This document shows positions 43,949 to 51,477 of a stretch of 64,000 nt of DNA, piece after piece. The stretch is from PLanc-01 sp035342095 (GTDB lineage Bacteria; Planctomycetota; Phycisphaerae; Sedimentisphaerales; Anaerobacaceae). Made by a program: the position numbers and the translations under genes. The stretch lies in assembly GCA_035342095.1 (NCBI GenBank), contig DAOQWL010000016.1, forward strand, positions 17,299 to 81,298, read 5' to 3'. Under the pieces are notes generated by a model. The model did not search any database, was not told the DNA's origin, and was given only the letters and a program-made list of their open reading frames with translations. Positions within the stretch are counted from its first letter, which is position 1. Each line of letters begins with the position of its first letter.

Positions 43949-45475
43949 TCATTTCAGCAGGGAGGTCACATACTTGGTCAGGCCGGGCTTGTCGATGGCC
44001 TTCTGGTTGCCAATGATCTGGACCGCCAGGGCGCCGGCCACATTACCCAGGAAGGCGACGATTTCGAGGGGCACGTCGAGTCGGGCGGCCAGGGAGCTGA
44101 TCGCGAAGAAGGCGTCGCCGGAGCCGATGCTGTCCACCGCCCTGCTGGCGAACGCGGGCACGACGACGAAGGCCCCGTCCGTGGCAGCCATACAGGCCCC
44201 TTTTCTGCCGCGGGTCACCGCCAGGGCCCTGCTGCGGAAACGTCGAGCGGTATCGCAGGCCAGCAGGCGAAGATCGGTCTTGAGGTCCCGCGAGTCCAGG
44301 CGCAGTTCCCGCTCGGTCAGGCTGACGTAGTCGGCCTTCGAATACCGCGAGATCGTATGCATCGAGGCGTTGCCTGCATTCGACTGCGTGTTCACCGCCA
44401 GGAAGGGAGAATGACTCACGAGAGACTCGCACAGCGACGTGCTCACGGCCCCGTGGCCGAAATCGGCGGAAATCGCCAGGTCATGCCCTGGGGCTTCGCG
44501 TCGGAACGTCTCCGCGAGATCGTGGTCCCTGTTCGACGACAGGCCGGAGTCGTCCATCGTGTAGATCTCGAGCCATTTGTGCAGGCTGTACCCATCGAGA
44601 TAACGCCTCTTGACCAGGGTCGGGGCGCCCTCCTGGACCCAGAACTCGGGACGGACGCACGGGTGCAGGGCCGATTCGATGAACGAGCGGTAGTCGTCAT
44701 GCTCGCCGATGACGGCCAGCAACCTGACGCTCTCCACGAAATTGGCCAGGTGATTGGCGACCGCGAGCACGCCGCCGGCGAAACGATCCTGCGAGACGTA
44801 CTGGACCGCCAGCACCGGCGATTTGCCGGAGGCCCCCAGGGGGTTGCAATAGCAGTATTCGTCGATGATCACGTCGCCGACCAGGATCACGCGGAGCCGG
44901 GACATGGCGTCGACCACCTCCAGAACTTGATCCAGAGAATACCGCCTGCGGAACAGATCGAGATAGTCCTGCAATTCCTTCGAGAAGGAGGAGAAGAAAC
45001 GATTGATGAGGTTCGTCGAGCTGAAGACGATATCCTCGGTGAATCGCAGTTCGATTCCGAGTTCCCTGCAGACCTGTTCTTCCAGGGCCAGCTTGCCGGT
45101 GCGGTCACCGTCCGCGGACTTGAAGTCCGAGCCCTTGACGTAGACATGGGGCCTGATCCTGTGCAGCGTCTGCTCGGCGGTGGGCCACTCGTTCACCGCG
45201 ACGTAATCGACGACGCTCAGAGAAGCGAGGGCTTCAGCGCGGAGCTGCTCGGGAAAGGCCGGGTGTTTGTCACCCTTATCGACGTATACATCGGGCGTCA
45301 GGGTCACTACGAGCACGTCGCCAAACGTGCGGGCCTGCTCGAAGTAGCGGATGTGACCGATGTGCAGCAGGTCGAACACGCCATGGCAATGGACGATCTT
45401 GCGACCCGCGTCGCGATGCGATTGAAGCACGCGGGGCAACTCGCTCAATGGAAGTATCTTGTGATTCTGGCTCAT
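43949..45475 (-). CDS. HldE-like bifunctional protein, domains in reverse order
   Basis: A 508-residue protein with a nucleotidyltransferase at the N-terminus (HGVFDLLHIGH at 31-41, whose HIGH motif binds the nucleotide; STNLIN matches the STxxLI motif) and a PfkB-type sugar kinase at the C-terminus (GSGD at 451-454, with VGDVIIDEYCY at the start of the kinase). In HldE the kinase comes first and the nucleotidyltransferase second. HldE makes ADP-D,D-heptose by phosphorylating heptose 7-phosphate at C1 and then transferring AMP. With the SIS isomerase and HAD phosphatase nearby, an activated heptose, or another sugar made the same way, is the likely product. Nucleotide and sugar specificity are not determined. 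Confidence 0.85.
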   Translation of the reverse strand: MSQNHKILPLSELPRVLQSHRDAGRKIVHCHGVFDLLHIGHIRYFEQARTFGDVLVVTLTPDVYVDKGDKHPAFPEQLRAEALASLSVVDYVAVNEWPTAEQTLHRIRPHVYVKGSDFKSADGDRTGKLALEEQVCRELGIELRFTEDIVFSSTNLINRFFSSFSKELQDYLDLFRRRYSLDQVLEVVDAMSRLRVILVGDVIIDEYCYCNPLGASGKSPVLAVQYVSQDRFAGGVLAVANHLANFVESVRLLAVIGEHDDYRSFIESALHPCVRPEFWVQEGAPTLVKRRYLDGYSLHKWLEIYTMDDSGLSSNRDHDLAETFRREAPGHDLAISADFGHGAVSTSLCESLVSHSPFLAVNTQSNAGNASMHTISRYSKADYVSLTERELRLDSRDLKTDLRLLACDTARRFRSRALAVTRGRKGACMAATDGAFVVVPAFASRAVDSIGSGDAFFAISSLAARLDVPLEIVAFLGNVAGALAVQIIGNQKAIDKPGLTKYVTSLLK

Positions 45476-45503
45476 AGCAAGGACGACTCCGACATCGGGC
45501 AGC

Positions 45504-47354
45504 CTACGTCAGTTCGGAGGGCGCAAGGAAGTAGGTCGGCTTGTGCTGGGCGGCGGTGCTGGTTCCCAGGAGCAGATTCGCCACGTCGTGCCTGACATCC
45601 GCGACCAGGATGGCGTCGTAGTCCACGCTCTCCAGATCCGCCAGGCGATAGCAGGGCAGATGATAGAACTTCTTCTCCGTCGCCGAGCCGCGGAGATCGA
45701 CGAATCCCACGATCTGGTCCAAGTCCAGGCCGAACAGGTCGTAGAAGAAGAAATCCATCGCGTTCTTGCCAGTCCCCAGAACCATGATCTTCCTGGCCTC
45801 GCGCAGCTTGGCGGCCAAGGCGTTGTAGTATTCGCGGGTCTGGGGGAGGTCCGTGAAGTGAAGGAAGTTCTTCTGGTGGCATCGATTGCAGCGAAACAGG
45901 TACTCGACGACGCTCACGGCGCCGGAATCGCGGATCGCCAGCGAGTGCCTGGTTCCACAATTGAGGCAGTGCCCGGCGATGCTGATCTCCTTTGCGCCGT
46001 TGCCGTTCGACGAGGCGTTCAGGGACTGGTCGTGCGCCCGAAACTCGCGGTATTGGAACGTGAGAAACCGGCGGATCTGCCGGAATATCGTCGTGAACAT
46101 CTCCGGGGCCGGCATGGCGCTGATGTTCATATAGGACAGTTCCAGAAGCGAGGGATGGCGCCAGGCCCACTCCATCAGCCGCTTCGTGATGTACTCCCAC
46201 TCATCTCCGATAAGGCCCTTCTTGAGCGCCCGCACGTAGATGGGCGTGCCAGGGTAGGTGCCCACGAGTCCGAAGTTGGCGTCCATCCTGTTCTCGATCA
46301 GGAAATCGACGGTCTTGTTCAAATCCTCTTCCGTCTCGTCCTCGTTGGCGATCATGAAGGGCGAGTCCACGACCAGCCCGACTTTCCGAACGGCATCGAG
46401 GGTCTTTCTGAACTGATCGACGGTGCACCCGTGTTTGAGTTTGGGCAGGATGTTCTCCGACCCGCTCTCCAGGCCGGCACAGATCATGGCGCAGCCGGCG
46501 TCTTTCATGATCGGCAGCAATTCGGGCGACTGGTCCATGCGGAAACAGCAACCCCACGGCTTCCTGAATCCCGCCTTCTTGTACTCCCGACAGAACTCGA
46601 GGATGTCCTCGTCCGAGGTGAAGAACACTTCCGTCGCGAAGGTGATCCAATCGAACTGATAGCGGCGATTCCACGTTTCGATCTCACGGAGGATGTTGTC
46701 GATCCGCCGCGGCAGGAACCGGCCCACCGTCGGCGAACAGAAGCTGCACCCCCCTTTGCACCCCCGCCCGGTCAACACGGGCATCATGCGACCCAGACCG
46801 GGGACCACGTGGTGACGATAGGAATCGATGTAGTACTGAAGGTCGGTCGCCTCGTAGGCGGGCACATAGTCCTCTTGATCCAGGGCAACCCGACGGTAGG
46901 GGTTCTTGACGATATTCCCGTCCCGGTCCTTGAAGGCCAGACCGGGGATGGACCGGTAGTCGGTCCCCTCCGCCAGCGCGTGGAGAAGCTGGGGGAAACA
47001 CGACTCGGCCTCGCCCACGACGGCAAAATCGATGGGCAGATGATTCAGGAGAAGGTCCATGCGGACGTTCTTGGTGATGTTGCCGCCCAGAATGATCGGC
47101 GTCTGCGGGCAGAGAGATCGGAATCGGATCAGCGTCTCGCGGAACCAGTTGGTGCTGTAGACGAAACCTCCCGTCCCGACGGCCATGTACTCCCCCGCTG
47201 CCAGTCTCCTCATGTATTGCTCGACGGGGCCGGCCGGCTTGTGCATATCGAGGAAGTCCACGGGAATCCCCGACCGCTCAAGGCAGGCGAGGACATACCC
47301 CATACCGATGGGGATGAAATGGAACGGAGGCTTGATCAAGAGCACTTTTCTCAT
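45504..47354 (-). CDS. B12-binding radical SAM enzyme with zinc ribbon and Rossmann tail
   Basis: A 616-residue protein. The N-terminus (KVLLIKPPFHFIPIGMGYVL) starts a B12-binding-type domain (about 1-130), then a radical SAM barrel with C199, C203, C206 (LTGRGCKGGCSFC) and GLESGSENIL. Unlike its two relatives in the operon it continues with a four-Cys ribbon (C463, C466, C489, C492) and a Rossmann-like domain (about 520-600, IMVLGTGKNAMDFFF and VGFVDLRGS) that resembles the tail of sugar C-methyltransferases. Start ATG 47354 overlaps the upstream stop (ATGA). C-methylation of a nucleotide sugar is a plausible inference. Confidence 0.82.
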   Translation of the reverse strand: MRKVLLIKPPFHFIPIGMGYVLACLERSGIPVDFLDMHKPAGPVEQYMRRLAAGEYMAVGTGGFVYSTNWFRETLIRFRSLCPQTPIILGGNITKNVRMDLLLNHLPIDFAVVGEAESCFPQLLHALAEGTDYRSIPGLAFKDRDGNIVKNPYRRVALDQEDYVPAYEATDLQYYIDSYRHHVVPGLGRMMPVLTGRGCKGGCSFCSPTVGRFLPRRIDNILREIETWNRRYQFDWITFATEVFFTSDEDILEFCREYKKAGFRKPWGCCFRMDQSPELLPIMKDAGCAMICAGLESGSENILPKLKHGCTVDQFRKTLDAVRKVGLVVDSPFMIANEDETEEDLNKTVDFLIENRMDANFGLVGTYPGTPIYVRALKKGLIGDEWEYITKRLMEWAWRHPSLLELSYMNISAMPAPEMFTTIFRQIRRFLTFQYREFRAHDQSLNASSNGNGAKEISIAGHCLNCGTRHSLAIRDSGAVSVVEYLFRCNRCHQKNFLHFTDLPQTREYYNALAAKLREARKIMVLGTGKNAMDFFFYDLFGLDLDQIVGFVDLRGSATEKKFYHLPCYRLADLESVDYDAILVADVRHDVANLLLGTSTAAQHKPTYFLAPSELT

Positions 47355-48787
47355 CTTCGCTCCCCGGCGAGCACCCGGTGCTGCGCGGACGGATGCGCCG
47401 GCGCAGACGTGCGCGGCAAGTCGTGCGGCAATACCAGGTCGGCGAACGGATCGCACACGGCGCCGGCGGAAGGCTGCGCCGCGGTCCCAAACGCGCGGTA
47501 CTCCAGCCTCCGGAAGGTGGTGTTCCGATAGACGCGCCAGCAATCGATCAGAAGCCCCGACGGCTTCGCTCGTTCCTCCAGTCGGCCGATGTCCAGGCGA
47601 CTGTACTCGGGCCAGGCCGTCAGCAGGACGACGACGCACGCATCCGAAACCGCATCGTACGGACAATCGCAGTACGTGCCGCGGCCCTGGAGGGCGGTCG
47701 AAACGCTCGGGAGGGCCTTCGGATCGTGCATTCGAACGACATATCCTGCATCCAGGAGCCTCTCGGCCAGCATCAGGGACTGGGATTCCTCCACGATGTG
47801 CGTGCCGGGCTTGTAGGACAGACCCAGCAGGGCAACGGTCGATCCGGGGGCACTTCGCTCACGGATCATCGCAAGCAATCGGTCCACGATTTCGCCATTG
47901 ACCTCCACCACCCGAGGGCTCAGGTGCGCGCAGGTCCCGGCGTCCTCGGCACAACGCTGAAACGCCAGATTGTCCCGGGGAAAACACGGTCCGCCAAAAC
48001 CCAGACCCCCCTTGAGGTACTTGCGTCCGACCCTCGCGTCGGCGCCGATGGCCGTGGTCACCACGTCCACGTCGGCGCCGGGAATCCGCTCACAAATGGC
48101 CGCCAGCTCGTTCGCGAAGCTGATCTTCATGGTCACATAGCAGTTGAGACTCAGCTTGGTAATCTCGGCGTTGGTCAGGCCCATCACAGCGTAATAGGGA
48201 CTGCTCTCCACAACGGACAGATACAAGTCTCTGGCTGCCTGGGCGGATCGGTCGTCCGAAACGCCGAGCAGCAGCATGTCCGGATTGAGGAAATCGTGGA
48301 TGACGGAACCGAGGGCCACGAACTCAGGGTTGTACAGCAGGCCGAAATCCCGTCCACAGACCTTGCCGGTCAAGCGTTCGAGCCGAGACCGGAAGGCCCG
48401 CTCGCACGTGCCGGGCATGACCGTGGAGACCACACCCACGATGTGGAAGTCCCGCTTGGCCTGAATCGCGGGAGCAATACGGTCCAGAACGGCCTCCACA
48501 GAGGCGTTGGAGAAACGGCCGTCGGGATTGCTCGGAGTCGGGACGGTGATCATCGTGATATCGCTGTTCCGCACGGCGTGCCCGAAGTCCGTCGTGAACT
48601 CCATATTGTGCCGGCATTGGGCCAGAAGAGAGGACAGACCCGTCTCATCGATGGGGCACCCGCCGCCGGCCAAGGCGTCAATGTGCCGTTCATCGGAGTC
48701 AACGCCGATCACATGGTGCCCTTTGCTCGCGAAACACACCGCAGAGCAGAGCCCCAGCTTGCCTAAGCCGATAGACGAGATGTTCAT
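47351..48787 (-). CDS. UDP-glucose/UDP-sugar 6-dehydrogenase family protein
   Basis: A 478-residue oxidoreductase of the UDP-glucose/GDP-mannose dehydrogenase family. It has NAD motif GLGKLG (7-12), the substrate-binding YNPEFV, a catalytic Lys in EITKLSLN (K211) and the catalytic-Cys motif GFGGPCFPRDN (C268). It oxidises a nucleotide sugar at C6 to a uronate using two NAD. About 60 extra residues at the C-terminus are Pro/Ala/His-rich and not part of the family. The name UGD is the nearest match; the nucleotide and sugar are not certain. An upstream ATG at 48787 is chosen since it starts at the Rossmann strand. Confidence 0.85.
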   Translation of the reverse strand: MNISSIGLGKLGLCSAVCFASKGHHVIGVDSDERHIDALAGGGCPIDETGLSSLLAQCRHNMEFTTDFGHAVRNSDITMITVPTPSNPDGRFSNASVEAVLDRIAPAIQAKRDFHIVGVVSTVMPGTCERAFRSRLERLTGKVCGRDFGLLYNPEFVALGSVIHDFLNPDMLLLGVSDDRSAQAARDLYLSVVESSPYYAVMGLTNAEITKLSLNCYVTMKISFANELAAICERIPGADVDVVTTAIGADARVGRKYLKGGLGFGGPCFPRDNLAFQRCAEDAGTCAHLSPRVVEVNGEIVDRLLAMIRERSAPGSTVALLGLSYKPGTHIVEESQSLMLAERLLDAGYVVRMHDPKALPSVSTALQGRGTYCDCPYDAVSDACVVVLLTAWPEYSRLDIGRLEERAKPSGLLIDCWRVYRNTTFRRLEYRAFGTAAQPSAGAVCDPFADLVLPHDLPRTSAPAHPSAQHRVLAGERR

Positions 48788-48803
48788 GGCATGCACTCCA
48801 TTC

Positions 48804-49175
48804 TCAACCAAGCTCACAAGACGGTCTCTTCGTACTCTTGTCGTTCCCTCCATACACACTGAGGGCTCGTTTCACCCGACGCAGTTGCTGGAGTCGGCCC
48901 TGCACGTCGGCCTGTTGGGCCCGCAGCAGGAGGATCAGCTCACTGTACAGTCTCCCGAAGTCGTTCCCTCCGTCCACATCGGTCGGCACGCGGCCTCCGC
49001 TCTGGACGAGGGCCTCGACGACGGCATTCGCCCTCACCCCCAGGCGCTCGACCCCCGCGAGATTCCCCTGCCGACCGGCAGCCAGTTGCTCCTCCAGAAG
49101 CTGACGCAGCTTTGTTGCCAGTTCCCTTCTCCTGTCCTGATCAGAACTCGTTTGCCGGTCGCGTTCCATCGTCAT
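48804..49175 (-). CDS. FlgN/FliT-type export chaperone-like protein
   Basis: A 123-residue, mostly helical, highly charged protein with LRQLLEEQLAAGRQGNL and LYSELILLLRAQQADVQ segments. Size, composition and the leucine pattern resemble the FlgN/FliT class of cytoplasmic chaperones that guard late flagellar substrates, but no diagnostic motif is present. ATG 49175 overlaps the stop of the TPR gene (ATGA). A chaperone here would link filament proteins with the glycosylation enzymes. Alternatives: a FliS-like or simply a coiled-coil protein. Confidence 0.45.
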   Translation of the reverse strand: MTMERDRQTSSDQDRRRELATKLRQLLEEQLAAGRQGNLAGVERLGVRANAVVEALVQSGGRVPTDVDGGNDFGRLYSELILLLRAQQADVQGRLQQLRRVKRALSVYGGNDKSTKRPSCELG

Positions 49176-49795
49176 ACACGGGCCCCTCCAGCGAGCGTGT
49201 GCTCCACCTCTTCGAGAAGATCCGCGGCATCTTGACTCGTTGGCTCCAGCGCCAGCAGGTTCTGCAACATCTCTCGGGCCTGCTCGGTCTGACCATCCCT
49301 GAAATACAAGGCCGACAAAGCGAACATCACCGAGATATCCCCTGGGTGCGATTCGAGATAAACCTGAAGGTAGTAGATCACCTTGGCAAAAGACCCCATC
49401 TCGCACGAGACCTGGAACAGGCCCAGCAGAGCCGTGATGTTGTTGGTGTCCAGTTCGAGCGATTTCATGTAGAGATCGAAGGACTGCGGGTATTCGCCGC
49501 GTTGCTGGGCCACCATGGCCAGACCGGCGTAGGCCTTGGCACACCGCGCGTCCAGGCGACAGGCAACGCGGAACGCGATTTCCGCATCTTCCAGCTTGCC
49601 CGTCTGGAGTGCGGCTACCCCCAGTCCCACATACGGTCCCGGCTCGTCCGGTCCCAGCGCGGCGGCTTTCTCATAACAGCGGTGGGCCTGGCTGTAGTTG
49701 CCCACCGTTGTGTAGCAGTCCCCCAGCTCGCGCAGCACCTCGTAGTGCTGGGTCAGTTTGTGCTCCTCGATCTCGTTGCCTTTGGTGGTATCCAT
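49172..49795 (-). CDS. TPR-repeat protein
   Basis: A 207-residue protein made of about five tetratricopeptide repeats, seen as W/Y-G-Y-A/F-P spacing in YTTVGNYSQAHRCYEKAAAL, VAALQTGKLEDAEIAF, MVAQQRGEYPQSFDLY and ALYFRDGQTEQAREML. TPR proteins are scaffolds. It sits between two glycosyltransferase genes and a chaperone-like gene, so it may hold enzyme and flagellin together, as TPR domains do in O-GlcNAc transferases. No signal peptide or membrane segment. Confidence 0.88.
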   Translation of the reverse strand: MDTTKGNEIEEHKLTQHYEVLRELGDCYTTVGNYSQAHRCYEKAAALGPDEPGPYVGLGVAALQTGKLEDAEIAFRVACRLDARCAKAYAGLAMVAQQRGEYPQSFDLYMKSLELDTNNITALLGLFQVSCEMGSFAKVIYYLQVYLESHPGDISVMFALSALYFRDGQTEQAREMLQNLLALEPTSQDAADLLEEVEHTLAGGARV

Positions 49796-49808
49796 AGTGG
49801 TTGCAGTC

Positions 49809-51461
49809 CTACACTCCCCCAGGGGTTTGGCTGTATTGCACGGTTGTTCCAGGCCGTATGGGTGACGAATCCATGCAGCCGGAGAGTCCTTGCTCCGCCC
49901 TGCTCAGAAGCCGGATCGCTCCGGCGAAATCCCGCTCCTGCCGGCACACCTTGGCCTCGAGCAACAGGGTATCGATGGTGGGACGAACCCGGTTGACTTC
50001 CCGACTGAGGTGCCCCGCCTTCTCAAGCTGGCCCGCTTCGCAATATGCCCGGGCCGCCATCGTCTTCATCCACAACTCGTTGCGGTATTGCCGCCCCATC
50101 TGCTCGAACAGACGGGCCGCGACCAACCAGTCGCCATCCGCCTCCGCCAGCTTGCCCCGTCGGAGCAGCTCATCGAATTGGAAGGCAAGCTCCTCGGGTT
50201 TCGGACGCCGGACCCGGACGCCGCACGCCATCAAGGAGGCCTCGACCGACAGGTGCGGATGGGCCTGTCTGGCCCACTGGAGATCCGCCCGACTCACAAC
50301 CGCCCCCCATCGCCCGTTGCACGCCCCTTCGATCAGAAACCCTTCCCGGCCCTTGTCGTTGTGGAGGATCGCATGCATGGGGTCTTCGATCCACATGTCC
50401 TCGACCGGCAAGCCGGCCGGCATGATCCCCACGTAGCCGCTCTCGATCCGCTGCAGCGCAACGTCCACTCGCTCGTCGACGGAACTCTGCGGTTCCACCG
50501 GCACAAGCACCACATTGGGCATCCCGATGTTCAGACGCGACAGGTCCGCCGCCGGAAGCGGCAGATAGAGACGATACGGATAGAACGTGTGCCGCCAGAT
50601 CCGCATGAGCGTCTGCCCGACTTGCTGATCCAGGTGGTCGGTGGCCAGGATGATGGACAGTTCGCCGATCTTCGGCCAGGGTCTGGGCGGGTGCGTCGTT
50701 CGGATGGCCAACACGTTGCGGAGGTAGTCCTCCGAGTCTCTGCGCCGAACATCCGAGATGCGGTCCGACTCATTCAGCGGACAGTAGAACTCGCCGGTGA
50801 TCGTCAGGGAGTGGTGAAAGTCCGAAAAGAAAGCCAATCGTCGGGTGATATCCCAGTCGATCAGGATGTTGAGACTCTCGGTGTAGGGACCGGTCTTGTC
50901 GAGAAGGTCCCGTCGATGCATCAGCGAAACATGCAGGACGTGGTTGAAGTACAGCATCAGGAATCGATCGAAGTCCCGACTGATTTCCACATACTTGCTC
51001 CGAACGACCCGTTCGCTCCCGGGGCGGGTTTCGCAGTACACCCTGTACAGATCGCTGTAGGCCACCTGGCAGTCGGTCTCGGTCTCCAGGGCGCGGACCA
51101 GGGTCTCGACGTGATGGGGATACCAGGCGTCATCGTCGTCGAGATAGGCGACGTACTTGCCCTGGGCCCGGGACAGCGCCTCGTTCAACGAGTGGGGCTT
51201 GCCCCGATTCTCCTTCCTGTCGATGAAGACCACGCGCGGATCGTGAAACGAGCGAACGACGTCGGCCACTTCTTCGCCGCCGTCGCGAACGACGAGAACT
51301 TGCAGTTCCCGGTGCGTCTGCGCCAGCACGCTGGCCAGCGCGCCGGGCAAATACCGCCGGCGGTTATAGGTCGGCAACAGCACGCTCACCAGCGGACCCC
51401 CGCCCATGCTCGTGCTGGAGCGTCCCCGACCTGTCGTTTCTCCGAAGGAGTCTGCCATCAT
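49809..51461 (-). CDS. GT2-family glycosyltransferase
   Basis: A 550-residue protein with an N-terminal GT-A domain: VSVLLPTYNRRRYLPGAL starts it, and DDDDAW at about residues 108-113 is the metal- and donor-binding DxD motif. The following helices RRDLLDKTGPY and NILIDWDITRRL fit the acceptor side of GT2 enzymes. The C-terminal 200 residues are helical and TPR-like (RGKLAEADGDWLVAARLF, YCEAGQLEKAG). It is a cytoplasmic sugar transferase of unknown specificity, second gene of the glycan unit. Confidence 0.85.
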   Translation of the reverse strand: MMADSFGETTGRGRSSTSMGGGPLVSVLLPTYNRRRYLPGALASVLAQTHRELQVLVVRDGGEEVADVVRSFHDPRVVFIDRKENRGKPHSLNEALSRAQGKYVAYLDDDDAWYPHHVETLVRALETETDCQVAYSDLYRVYCETRPGSERVVRSKYVEISRDFDRFLMLYFNHVLHVSLMHRRDLLDKTGPYTESLNILIDWDITRRLAFFSDFHHSLTITGEFYCPLNESDRISDVRRRDSEDYLRNVLAIRTTHPPRPWPKIGELSIILATDHLDQQVGQTLMRIWRHTFYPYRLYLPLPAADLSRLNIGMPNVVLVPVEPQSSVDERVDVALQRIESGYVGIMPAGLPVEDMWIEDPMHAILHNDKGREGFLIEGACNGRWGAVVSRADLQWARQAHPHLSVEASLMACGVRVRRPKPEELAFQFDELLRRGKLAEADGDWLVAARLFEQMGRQYRNELWMKTMAARAYCEAGQLEKAGHLSREVNRVRPTIDTLLLEAKVCRQERDFAGAIRLLSRAEQGLSGCMDSSPIRPGTTVQYSQTPGGV

Positions 51462-51477
51462 GTATTGCGACTACACG

